A stretch of 5,002 nt of DNA from Chloroflexota bacterium (GTDB taxonomy: Bacteria; Chloroflexota; DTOL01; JACQYG01), in the NCBI GenBank assembly GCA_016208345.1, contig JACQYG010000352.1:1-5002 (forward strand), read 5' to 3'. This document shows, piece after piece, positions 1 through 5,002 of this stretch. Each line of letters begins with the position of its first letter. Within the stretch, counting starts at the first letter, position 1. Both the position numbers and the translations under genes were made by a program. The notes beneath the pieces are model-generated. The model worked only from the letters and a program-made list of their open reading frames with translations, did no database searches and had not been told where the DNA came from.

Positions 1-470
1 CAAGCGGAACTGCCAGCGGGCGCGTGGGGCCAGACCCAGGGCCAGGCAAAGCAGCACCTGGAGCGACCCACCGTGAGCCACGAGCAAAACAGTCCGGTCC
101 TGGCACGACCGGGCAATGTCATCCAGCACCTGCCCAACCCGCGCAACGACCCGGGCCAGGCTTTCGCCGCCGGGCGGCGCTGTCGAATCTCGTCGAAGGT
201 CAGCCCCTCCCAGGCACCGAAATCTATTTCGCGCAGGCGTGGCTCAGGGCGCACGGGCAGGCCGTGGGGCGCGGCGATGACTTCTGCCGTCTGCCACGCT
301 CGCTGAAGGTCACTGGCGTAGATGGCATCGAGCACTTCACCAGCCATCCGGCTGGTCAGGGCTTGCGCCTGGGCGCGGCCCTGGGCACTCAACGGTACAT
401 CGGTCGTTCCCTGGTAGCGTTCCTCCGCGTTCCAATCCGTTTCGCCGTGCCGCACCAGGAGTAGCCTCAT
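1..470 (-). pseudogene. cobC: CobC-like alpha-ribazole phosphatase (histidine phosphatase family), frame broken and 3' end beyond the window
   Basis: The ATG at 470, 13 bases after the cobD stop, opens MRLLLVRHGETDWNAEERYQG, with the phosphohistidine motif RHGE, then ASDLQRAWQTAEVI (second catalytic Arg) and LREIDFGAWEGLTFDEIRQR near residues 78-97. This is a clear N-terminal half of a phosphoglycerate-mutase-like phosphatase; next to cobT and cobS it is best read as CobC, which removes the phosphate of adenosylcobalamin 5'-phosphate or alpha-ribazole phosphate. From about 177 downwards the matching sequence is in another frame: PPGGESLARVVARVGQVL, then RTVLLVAHGGSLQVLL with the second catalytic His, open to the window edge. 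The usual 17-20 residues between EIRQR and PPGGES are missing, so a deletion of 3n+1 bases is inferred. In the original frame the reading stays open to the edge but gives a Trp/Cys/Arg-rich tail unlike the family. Either a real pseudogene or an assembly error at the GC-rich palindrome. Confidence 0.75.
165..180. other. Deletion/frameshift junction in the phosphatase gene at a GC-only palindrome
   Basis: On the minus strand the junction reads GCGCCGCCCGGCGGCG, which can fold on itself (GCCGC with GCGGC around CCG). Upstream codons end CGA CAG CGC (frame of ATG 470); downstream the conserved residues PPGGES are read as CCG CCC GGC GGC GAA AGC from 177, one base back. There is no A- or T-rich slippery heptamer, so programmed frameshifting is unlikely. 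Confidence 0.65.
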
Positions 471-479
471 CAATGTTCA

Positions 480-485
480 CCCCTT
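480..485 (-). promoter_or_regulatory. Ribosome binding site of the CobC-like phosphatase
   Basis: AAGGGG on the minus strand, nine bases before the ATG at 470-468, overlapping the TAA stop of cobD (486-484). It supports the phosphatase start and continuous translation from cobD. Confidence 0.55.
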
Positions 486-1647
486 ATCCTGAAAGCTTAA
501 ACGACCGTCCTATAGTTTCGATCAGCCGCCTGTTCTCTTCGGGCCGGCGGGTGGCGATGCGGACACAGGCCGGGAGGCCAAAGGAGGCGCAGTCCCGCAC
601 CAGGATACCTTGTTCCAGAAGGGTGCGGCGGAAGGCGGCTCCATTGCCCACCTCGCACGCTCTCGCCTCCCGGGATTGCCCTTCTGGGGCTCTCCGCCTC
701 AAGCGGCGAGAGCGCCCGACCTCTACCAGGAAGAAGTGAGTCATTGAAGGGAGCACCTTCAACCCCAGGTCGGCCAGGCTGGCGGTCAGTGCCTCCTTGG
801 CACGTGCCAGTTCAGCCAGGGATTCCCTCAGGTGCCTCTCATCCAGGAGAGCCGCCACTCCCGCCGCCTGAGCCAGGGCGTTCACACTCCAGGGCGGGCG
901 GACCTTGGCCAGGGCGGCGATGATCTCTCGATGAGCCACAGCATAGCCCAGGCGCAGCCCGGCCAGGGCGTAATCCTTGGTCATAGAGCGCAGCACCAGC
1001 AGGTTACCCTCTTTTGTCAAAGGAATGGAAGACCAGGCGTCGGCGACGAAGGTGACGAAGGCCTCGTCCAGCACCAGCAGGGTCCCCTCGCAGGCGGCCA
1101 GAAGACGCTCCACATCTCTCCGGCTCAGATACGTGCCGGTGGGGTTGTTGGGATTGCAGAGAAAAACGAGGCGCGGTCTCTCCTTTTCGATCCGATGGGC
1201 CACCACCTCGACGTTGAGGCGAAAACCATCCTCGGGCCGAGCCCGGTGGTTCCGCACCTGGGCCCCCATTATGGCGCTGGCCACCCGGTACTCACTGAAG
1301 GTGGGTTCCACAATCAAAACCCTATCCTCCGGCCGCAGGTAGGCGATAGCCAGCAACCGGATCAGTTCCGCAGAACCGTTGCCGACGAGGATGCACTCTG
1401 GCTCGATGCCCTCCCGGGCAGCGATGAGGCGACGCAACTCCCAAGCCTCGGGATCGGGGTGGCGGTCCACGGCAACCTCTTGTAGGGCAGCCAGCGTTTT
1501 CGGCGAGGGGCCGAAAGGGTTGATGTTGCTACTAAAGTCAATGACGGCTTTGAAGTCAAGCCCCAGGCGCGCAAACTCTACGGAGTTAAAGCCACCGTGG
1601 GGAGGTAATGTCAAGGCCTCGATTTCCGGTCGCGGGCGAACGGTCAA
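484..1647 (-). CDS. cobD: L-threonine-O-3-phosphate decarboxylase CobD (PLP-dependent) carrying a 23-residue in-frame insertion
   Basis: PLP enzyme of the class I/II aminotransferase fold, close to histidinol-phosphate aminotransferase, which decarboxylates L-threonine phosphate to (R)-1-aminopropan-2-yl phosphate for CbiB. With the TTG start at 1647 it has 387 residues: HGGFN near residue 17, DFSSNINPFGPSP near 37, the NPNNPTG motif near 165, the PLP-contacting Asp in VLDEAF at about 194, and the Schiff-base lysine in SMTKDYALAGLRLGY at about 224 (Lys216 in Salmonella CobD). The C-terminal GILVRDCASFGLP and VRIATR are typical. Between VEVG and NGAAFRR, residues about 312-334 are an Arg-rich stretch (RSRRLRRRAPEGQSREARAC then EVG) absent from the usual sequence; without it the length is 364, as in the Salmonella enzyme. 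The insertion coincides with a palindromic element at 655-718. The start is seven bases after the cbiB stop. A HisC-type aminotransferase is the alternative, but the VRDCASFG motif and the neighbours favour CobD. Confidence 0.92.
   Translation of the reverse strand: MTVRPRPEIEALTLPPHGGFNSVEFARLGLDFKAVIDFSSNINPFGPSPKTLAALQEVAVDRHPDPEAWELRRLIAAREGIEPECILVGNGSAELIRLLAIAYLRPEDRVLIVEPTFSEYRVASAIMGAQVRNHRARPEDGFRLNVEVVAHRIEKERPRLVFLCNPNNPTGTYLSRRDVERLLAACEGTLLVLDEAFVTFVADAWSSIPLTKEGNLLVLRSMTKDYALAGLRLGYAVAHREIIAALAKVRPPWSVNALAQAAGVAALLDERHLRESLAELARAKEALTASLADLGLKVLPSMTHFFLVEVGRSRRLRRRAPEGQSREARACEVGNGAAFRRTLLEQGILVRDCASFGLPACVRIATRRPEENRRLIETIGRSFKLSG
655..718 (-). mobile_element. Small palindromic element inserted in frame in cobD, flanked by GAGGT direct repeats
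   Basis: On the minus strand, GAGGT at 723-719 is followed by 64 bases and a second GAGGT at 654-650. The 64 bases begin with CGGGCGCTCTCGCC and end with the near reverse complement (GGCGAGAGCG, then TGC and the G of the second GAGGT); the inner ten bases, 714-705 and 667-658, are a perfect inverted repeat. A second, internal hairpin is possible on the plus strand at 686-717, with GGG, GCTCTC and GCC pairing with GGC, GAGAGC and CCC around a TCAAGC loop, one bulged base on each side. Element plus one GAGGT is 69 bases, exactly 23 codons, with no stop in the cobD frame. It looks like a MITE-like or Rickettsia-palindromic-element-like insertion; it carries no gene. A copy elsewhere is not visible in this window, so mobility is inferred from structure alone. 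Confidence 0.65.
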
Positions 1648-1654
1648 CGTAGCG

Positions 1655-2587
1655 CTACCTCCTGGATACCCGCAGTCTGATGGCGAAGCGCAACACCGTG
1701 GCCAGGAACAGGGCCAACGTCGCCACATAATTGAGGAGTGGCAGTGCCCGGGCTATATCCCCTGGTTCAGGTCGGCGCAACCCCTCGCCGAGGCAGTAGT
1801 GACCGACCTTTTTCAGTTCCACGCCCAGGGCGCCGGCCATGGCGCTCATCGGGCGGCCAGCGTTGGGACTGGCCGCCCGGCCCCGGTCTCGCCGCAGGAT
1901 CTGCCAGGCCCGGCACGCATTGGCCCCGGTCAGGGCCGCCGCCAGTACCAGCAGCCCAGCCGTCACCCGTGCCGGCAGCAGGTTGGTCAAGTCGTCAATG
2001 CGGGCCGGCACCTTCCCCAGCCACTCGTGGGTCGGGTCATGGTAGCCCAGCATAGCGTCGGTGGTGTTAATGAAGCGATAGGCCAGGGCCGCGGGCAGCC
2101 CGCCGAGGGCGTAATAAAGCAGCGGAGCAACCACTCCATCGCTGGCGTTCTCGGCCACCGACTCAATGGTAGCTGCCGCCACCTGGGACGCCTCCAGCCC
2201 GGCGGTGTCGCGGCTGACCAGGTGCCAGCCCAGCCAGTGGCGAGCGTGAGGCAGGTCGTCCTCCTCTAGGGCCGTTTGTACCTGTCCGGCCGCAGCAGCC
2301 AGACCCCGTACAGAGAAGGTCATCTTGAGCAGCACAGCCTCCATCAGCCAGCCCCAAGGGGCGGGGAGACGGGCGATAGCCTTTTCCAATAGACGACCCA
2401 GGCCAATCACCGTCGTCGTGCCGCCAGCGACCAGCAGAGCCCCATAGGCCAGCGGAGCCATACGGCCCCCCTGGGGCGCACGGTGCTCCGCCGCCGCGAT
2501 GGCCGTACCCATCCAGGCGACGGGGTGGTGGCGATTAGGCGGGTCGCCCATGAGTAGGTCCAGTAGCAAGGCGAGTAGCGGTACCAT
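1655..2587 (-). CDS. cbiB: Adenosylcobinamide-phosphate synthase CbiB (CobD in the Pseudomonas naming)
   Basis: Polytopic membrane enzyme that condenses adenosylcobyric acid with (R)-1-aminopropan-2-yl phosphate, the CobD product, to adenosylcobinamide phosphate. With the ATG at 2587 the protein has 310 residues, usual for the family, and opens in the expected way: [27 protein letters not shown], split here as a hydrophobic segment followed by [14 protein letters not shown]. The central signature [15 protein letters not shown] (about 142-156), then [25 protein letters not shown] in its expected place (about 158-182), and [15 protein letters not shown] near 255-269 are all present. Hydrophobic segments near 2-13, 46-65, 150-172, 204-222 and 282-300 fit membrane helices. 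An in-frame TTG at 2611 lies five bases after the cobS stop and has an AGGA about 11 bases upstream; it would add eight residues (MRVTWTRG). The ATG agrees better with the family, but lacks well-spaced Shine-Dalgarno bases, so the TTG remains possible. The stop TAG (1657-1655) lies within the ribosome binding region of the next gene. Confidence 0.93.
   Translation of the reverse strand: MVPLLALLLDLLMGDPPNRHHPVAWMGTAIAAAEHRAPQGGRMAPLAYGALLVAGGTTTVIGLGRLLEKAIARLPAPWGWLMEAVLLKMTFSVRGLAAAAGQVQTALEEDDLPHARHWLGWHLVSRDTAGLEASQVAAATIESVAENASDGVVAPLLYYALGGLPAALAYRFINTTDAMLGYHDPTHEWLGKVPARIDDLTNLLPARVTAGLLVLAAALTGANACRAWQILRRDRGRAASPNAGRPMSAMAGALGVELKKVGHYCLGEGLRRPEPGDIARALPLLNYVATLALFLATVLRFAIRLRVSRR
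1657..1663 (-). promoter_or_regulatory. Ribosome binding site of the threonine-phosphate decarboxylase gene
   Basis: AGGAGGT on the minus strand, nine bases before a TTG at 1647-1645. Its last base is the first base of the cbiB TAG stop (1657-1655). It fixes the start at 1647 rather than at 1728, where the reading would overlap cbiB by about 70 bases and add a Trp/Cys-rich leader ([13 protein letters not shown]) unlike any CobD. Confidence 0.8.
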
Positions 2588-2616
2588 CCCTCGAGTCCAA
2601 GTAACCCTCAAGATAC

Positions 2617-3456
2617 CTAACTTCCTAAGGCCACGAGAGTGAGCAAAACGCTCGTCTCTGCTACCTCACAGATAGCCCCGTAGATGTCGCCGGTCAAACC
2701 CGGCAGGCGACTCAAAGTGAAGCGAGCCCCAGCCCAGGTCACGGCCCCAGCCAGGGCCAGAGCCGCAAGCCCAGACCAACGGCCTGCGAGCCAGACGCCG
2801 GCCAGAGCGATGCCGGTAGCCAGGACTCCCTGCGCCCAACCGGCATGATCCTTCATCGCCCGGCCCAGGCCCTCGGGACGGGCATAGGGGAAAGCGATCA
2901 CAGAGAGGGCCATCCCCCAGCGGCCCAGAGTGGGAGCCAGGAAAAGGGCTACACTGCGGTCGAGGGTGGCGCCCAGGGAAGCATATTTCACCAGTAGCAA
3001 CAACACCCCACCCACCACAGCAAAGGCCCCCACCCGCTCGTCTCGCAGGATGCGCAGCCGCTCCTCAGGGGTGGCACCGCCGAAGAGACCATCACAGGCG
3101 TCCAGAAAGCCGTCCAGATGCAGCGCCCCGGTGAGGGTCACCCAAGCGGCCAAAACCAGAGCCGTGGTCATCCCCACCGGGAAGAGGAGCCTGAGGCTCA
3201 CATCCAGCCCGACCAGCAGACCACCCATCAGCAGCCCCACCAGCGGGAAATAGCCCACTCCCTGTCCCAGCTCCATTGGTGTGAAGGGCCGGCGCATCAG
3301 CGGCGGCACTATGGTTAAGAACTGGAGAGCGGCCAGAAAGGCGTGCAGGGATGCAGAGGCGCGGCGGTGCAGAGGAGAATCCCCCTCTGCCCCCTTGCTC
3401 TCCTGCTCCGCCGCTCCCTCGCTCCGCATCTCCGCGTGCTCGTGTCCCCTTGTCAT
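2617..3456 (-). CDS. cobS: Adenosylcobinamide-GDP ribazoletransferase CobS with a repeat-encoded N-terminal extension
   Basis: Integral membrane cobalamin synthase that joins adenosylcobinamide-GDP with alpha-ribazole (phosphate), giving adenosylcobalamin (phosphate). The conserved protein begins near residue 39 with [14 protein letters not shown]. The family signature [15 protein letters not shown] (about residues 113-127, acidic residues expected to bind Mg2+) and the C-terminal GLTGDIYGA (about 253-261) are intact. Several hydrophobic segments fit membrane helices: about 70-92, 98-112, 142-160, 168-190, 208-242 and 264-277. Residues 2-38 are hydrophilic, rich in Glu, Gly, Ala, His and Arg, unlike CobS, and encoded exactly by the 8-base periodic array at 3343-3451. 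No ATG, GTG or TTG lies in frame between that array and the conserved part, so the extension seems unavoidable unless a rare start such as CTG is used. Possible starts are ATG 3456 (TGATG overlap with cobT, chosen), GTG 3459 and ATG 3429. The stop is TAG at 2619-2617. Confidence 0.93.
   Translation of the reverse strand: MTRGHEHAEMRSEGAAEQESKGAEGDSPLHRRASASLHAFLAALQFLTIVPPLMRRPFTPMELGQGVGYFPLVGLLMGGLLVGLDVSLRLLFPVGMTTALVLAAWVTLTGALHLDGFLDACDGLFGGATPEERLRILRDERVGAFAVVGGVLLLLVKYASLGATLDRSVALFLAPTLGRWGMALSVIAFPYARPEGLGRAMKDHAGWAQGVLATGIALAGVWLAGRWSGLAALALAGAVTWAGARFTLSRLPGLTGDIYGAICEVAETSVLLTLVALGS
3343..3451 (-). repeat. Degenerate 8-base periodic array with a purine-rich arm and a pyrimidine-rich arm, at the 5' end of cobS
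   Basis: Read on the minus strand, 3451-3380 splits into nine purine-rich 8-base units such as GCGGAGAT, GCGGAGCG, AGGGAGCG, GCGGAGCA, GGAGAGCA and AGGGGGCA. After a short TTCTC pivot, 3374-3343 splits into four units of the same period but opposite character: CTCTGCAC, CGCCGCGC, CTCTGCAT, CCCTGCAC. The arms can pair: GCAGAGG at 3390-3384 is perfectly complementary to CCTCTGC at 3375-3369 across an 8-base loop. The unit length is not a multiple of three, so no amino-acid repeat results. It resembles short tandem repetitive sequences spread between genes in some bacterial genomes; the family cannot be named without a genome search. Confidence 0.75.
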
Positions 3457-4517
3457 CACTTCTCTTTCTCTGAAACCCCCGCCTCACCGAAGGTAGCCAT
3501 CTCAGCCAGGATCTTGCAGGCCGCCTCAGCCAGGAAGATGCCCAACGCCGCACCGGTTCCCTCCCCCAGGCGCAGGTCGAGATCCAGCAAGGGCTCCAGG
3601 CCCAGCCACTCCAGCATGAGGCGATGCCCTCGCTCCTGGGAGCGATGGGCGGCAATGAGGTAGGGCCGCACCTGCGGTGCCAGGCCGATGGCGATCATGG
3701 CTGCTGCACCGGAGATGAAGCCGTCAATGACCACTGGCCGGCGATGGGCGGTTGCGGCCAGCATGGCCCCCGCCAGGCCGCCGATCTCGAACCCACCGAC
3801 TTTGGCCAGCACGTCCAGGGCATCGGCTGGATCGGGTCGGTTAACGGTGAGGGCCTGTTCCACGACAGCGATCTTGCGGGCCAGTCCGGCGTCGTCCACG
3901 CCGGTGCCTCGGCCCACGATTTCGACGGCTGGATGGCCGGTCAGGGCGACGGCGATGGCGGCCGAAGGGGTGGTGTTGCCGATGCCCATGTCGCCGGTGC
4001 CCAGGATATCCAACCCTCTGGCTACCTCGGCCTCCACCACCGCAATGCCGGCTTCAAGGGCCTGGAGTGCCTGCTCAGGGGTCATAGCCGGCCCGCGGGC
4101 GATGTTGCCGGTGCCAAGGGCCACCTTCTTATCCATCAAGTTGCGATGCGGCTCCAGGTGGGCAGCCACGCCCATGTCTACCACTACCACCCGCGCCCCC
4201 ACATGCCGGGCTAAGACGTTGATAGCCGCACCGCCGCGCAGGAAGTTGTGCACCATCTGAGGCGTGACTTCCTGGGGATAGGCGCTCACCCCCTCAGCAA
4301 CCACGCCGTGATCCCCGGCCATGGTGACGATGACCTTGTGCTGGATGCGGGGCAGGGGATCGCCGGTGATGCCGGCCAGTTGGACTGAGAGTGCTTCCAG
4401 CCGGCCCAGGCTGCCCTGCGGTTTGGTCAGGGTGTCCTGGCGGGCGCGGGCCAGAGTTTGGGCCCGCTCATCCAAGGGCTGGACGCGGGCGATGATTTGT
4501 TGCAAACGGCTCTCCAT
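3456..4517 (-). CDS. cobT: Nicotinate-nucleotide--dimethylbenzimidazole phosphoribosyltransferase CobT
   Basis: Cytosolic enzyme that transfers the phosphoribosyl group of nicotinate mononucleotide to 5,6-dimethylbenzimidazole, giving alpha-ribazole 5'-phosphate for the lower loop of cobalamin. The 353-residue length is normal for the family. Family motifs are in order: KPQGSLGRLE near residue 32, AGDHGVVAEGVSAYPQEVT near 68-85, FLRGGAAINVLA near 92, GDMGIGNTTPSAA near 175-187, and RLGEGTGAA near 316-323. The Glu of the last motif (about residue 319) aligns with the catalytic base Glu317 of the Salmonella enzyme. The residue matching Salmonella Glu174 is Asp here (GDMG instead of GEMG), a substitution I believe occurs in other CobT proteins. 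The ATG at 4517 is chosen for its strong ribosome binding site. The gene begins 50 bases inside the kinase gene and its TGA shares one base with the cobS ATG (TGATG), so translation of the two is probably coupled. Confidence 0.95.
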   Translation of the reverse strand: MESRLQQIIARVQPLDERAQTLARARQDTLTKPQGSLGRLEALSVQLAGITGDPLPRIQHKVIVTMAGDHGVVAEGVSAYPQEVTPQMVHNFLRGGAAINVLARHVGARVVVVDMGVAAHLEPHRNLMDKKVALGTGNIARGPAMTPEQALQALEAGIAVVEAEVARGLDILGTGDMGIGNTTPSAAIAVALTGHPAVEIVGRGTGVDDAGLARKIAVVEQALTVNRPDPADALDVLAKVGGFEIGGLAGAMLAATAHRRPVVIDGFISGAAAMIAIGLAPQVRPYLIAAHRSQERGHRLMLEWLGLEPLLDLDLRLGEGTGAALGIFLAEAACKILAEMATFGEAGVSEKEK

Positions 4518-5002
4518 AGAGTTCCTCCAAACAAAGAATAGGACGTGGGCCACCATTCACCAGAGGATAACAGGTGACAGTGACGTGGCCAGTCAGGCAG
4601 CGGGCGAAATAGGTAGTCACCGCCGACACATCGGTGTGTGCCGGATCCAATAGCACCCCGAGCAAGGTGCCACTGTGGGCACGGCAAACGCCCAGGGCCT
4701 CCACTTCCCGCGCCCGGGCCAGGACCGGCTCCAGCAACGGGTTGGGCAGGGTGGTCTGATGAGCCTGGGCGCTGAGGGTAGCTGCCTCCCCTACGGTCTG
4801 CCAGTCGCCGCGCTTCAGCCCCTCAAGCAACAGGGTAAAAGCCTCTCGGTGTTGCGGTGCCAGCCAGCGCAGGCTTTCCCGGTGATCCAAACAGTTGAAA
4901 GCCAGGGTGTCCACTTCACCCCCTGGGTCGAGCACGACGACCACCAAGGGTGGTGCCGGACCCAGGTGCTCGTACAATGTCCCGCCCCGGTGATCGAAAA
5001 GG
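4468..5002 (-). CDS. pduX: PduX-like L-threonine kinase (GHMP kinase family), C-terminal part, N-terminus beyond the window
   Basis: Partial gene. About 177 codons are visible, open from the window edge to a TGA at 4468-4470; the N-terminal ATP-binding part is missing. The visible part has the stretch LDPGGEVDTLAFN about 24 codons from the edge, and further on GVCRAHSGTLLGVLL near 4650-4692, which matches the C-terminal glycine/serine-rich GHMP motif as seen in PduX-type kinases. PduX phosphorylates L-threonine with ATP to L-threonine O-3-phosphate, the substrate of the decarboxylase CobD encoded four genes downstream here, so the context supports the call. The TTG at 4977 is not the start: homologous sequence (LFDHRGGT) continues upstream of it. 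The last 17 codons overlap the start of cobT. Other GHMP kinases share the fold, so the exact substrate is inferred from motif and neighbours. Confidence 0.8.
   Translation of the reverse strand, partial: LFDHRGGTLYEHLGPAPPLVVVVLDPGGEVDTLAFNCLDHRESLRWLAPQHREAFTLLLEGLKRGDWQTVGEAATLSAQAHQTTLPNPLLEPVLARAREVEALGVCRAHSGTLLGVLLDPAHTDVSAVTTYFARCLTGHVTVTCYPLVNGGPRPILCLEELYGEPFATNHRPRPALG
4523..4528 (-). promoter_or_regulatory. Ribosome binding site of cobT
   Basis: GGAGGA on the minus strand ends five bases before the ATG at 4517-4515. It lies inside the coding sequence of the upstream kinase and decides the cobT start: a longer reading from 4556 would add 13 residues (including VLFFVW) that do not look like CobT and lack such a site. 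Confidence 0.8.

Noticed and set aside
165..180. Programmed ribosomal frameshift in the phosphatase
   Set aside because: No slippery heptamer, and conserved residues are missing as well, so a frameshift alone would not restore the protein; a deletion explains both.
24..464. Plus-strand frame of 146 codons opposite the phosphatase
   Set aside because: The minus strand here carries unmistakable histidine-phosphatase motifs; the plus frame is low-complexity Pro/Gly/Arg/Ala.
655..718. Transcription terminator from the hairpin in cobD
   Set aside because: The hairpin is inside a coding region and no run of U follows on the minus strand.
832..1485. Plus-strand open frame of 217 codons opposite cobD
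   Set aside because: Shadow of the conserved cobD frame, no family features and no upstream ribosome binding site noted.
1648..1728. Upstream extension of cobD to 1728
   Set aside because: The 27 extra residues are Trp/Cys-rich, come from the cbiB coding region in another frame and precede a perfect ribosome binding site for the TTG at 1647.
1379..2269. Plus-strand open frame of 296 codons opposite cbiB and the start of cobD
   Set aside because: It is antisense to two clear cobalamin genes, has no recognisable domain and shows Gln/Gly/Pro/Arg-rich composition typical of shadow frames in GC-rich DNA.
3343..3451. CRISPR array
   Set aside because: The period is eight bases with no spacers and no repeats of 23-40 bases.
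3624..4260. Two overlapping plus-strand frames of about 190 codons opposite cobT
   Set aside because: They mirror conserved cobT codons and have no independent support.

Overview
The window is a single tightly packed, minus-strand block of genes for the last stage of cobalamin (vitamin B12) synthesis, the assembly of the lower (nucleotide) loop. In transcription order, from high to low coordinates, it holds the C-terminal part of a PduX-like GHMP-family L-threonine kinase (4468-5002, cut by the window edge), cobT (3456-4517), cobS (2617-3456), cbiB (1655-2587 or 2611), an L-threonine-O-3-phosphate decarboxylase cobD (484-1647) and the start of a CobC-like histidine phosphatase (1-470, cut by the edge and out of frame internally). 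Genes overlap or lie a few to about 30 bases apart. I see no promoter, terminator, tRNA, rRNA, CRISPR array or full insertion sequence. No stretch above 300 bases lacks a gene.

The products form a nearly complete pathway. The kinase makes L-threonine phosphate and CobD decarboxylates it to (R)-1-aminopropan-2-yl phosphate. CbiB joins that to cobyric acid to give adenosylcobinamide phosphate. CobT makes alpha-ribazole phosphate from dimethylbenzimidazole and nicotinate mononucleotide, CobS joins the two halves, and CobC removes the last phosphate. The missing step is activation of cobinamide phosphate to the GDP form (CobU/CobP/CobY), which may lie outside the window.

The base composition is GC-rich by eye, and the codon use and high density fit a GC-rich bacterium. 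The N-terminal style of CobD (HGG..., LGLD..., DFSSNINPFGPSP) and the 8-base purine-rich repeat remind me of Chloroflexota such as Anaerolineae, but this is impression only.

The unusual content is at the DNA level. First, a 64-bp palindromic element with imperfect 14-bp terminal inverted repeats, flanked by GAGGT direct repeats, sits in frame inside cobD and adds 23 residues. Second, a degenerate array with an 8-base period lies exactly between the cobS start codon and the conserved part of CobS, so about 37 residues of repeat-encoded peptide lead the protein. Third, the phosphatase gene has lost about 17-20 codons at a GC-rich palindrome, which puts its two halves in different frames. Thus three of six genes in one pathway carry insertions or deletions, two of them reading-frame preserving.
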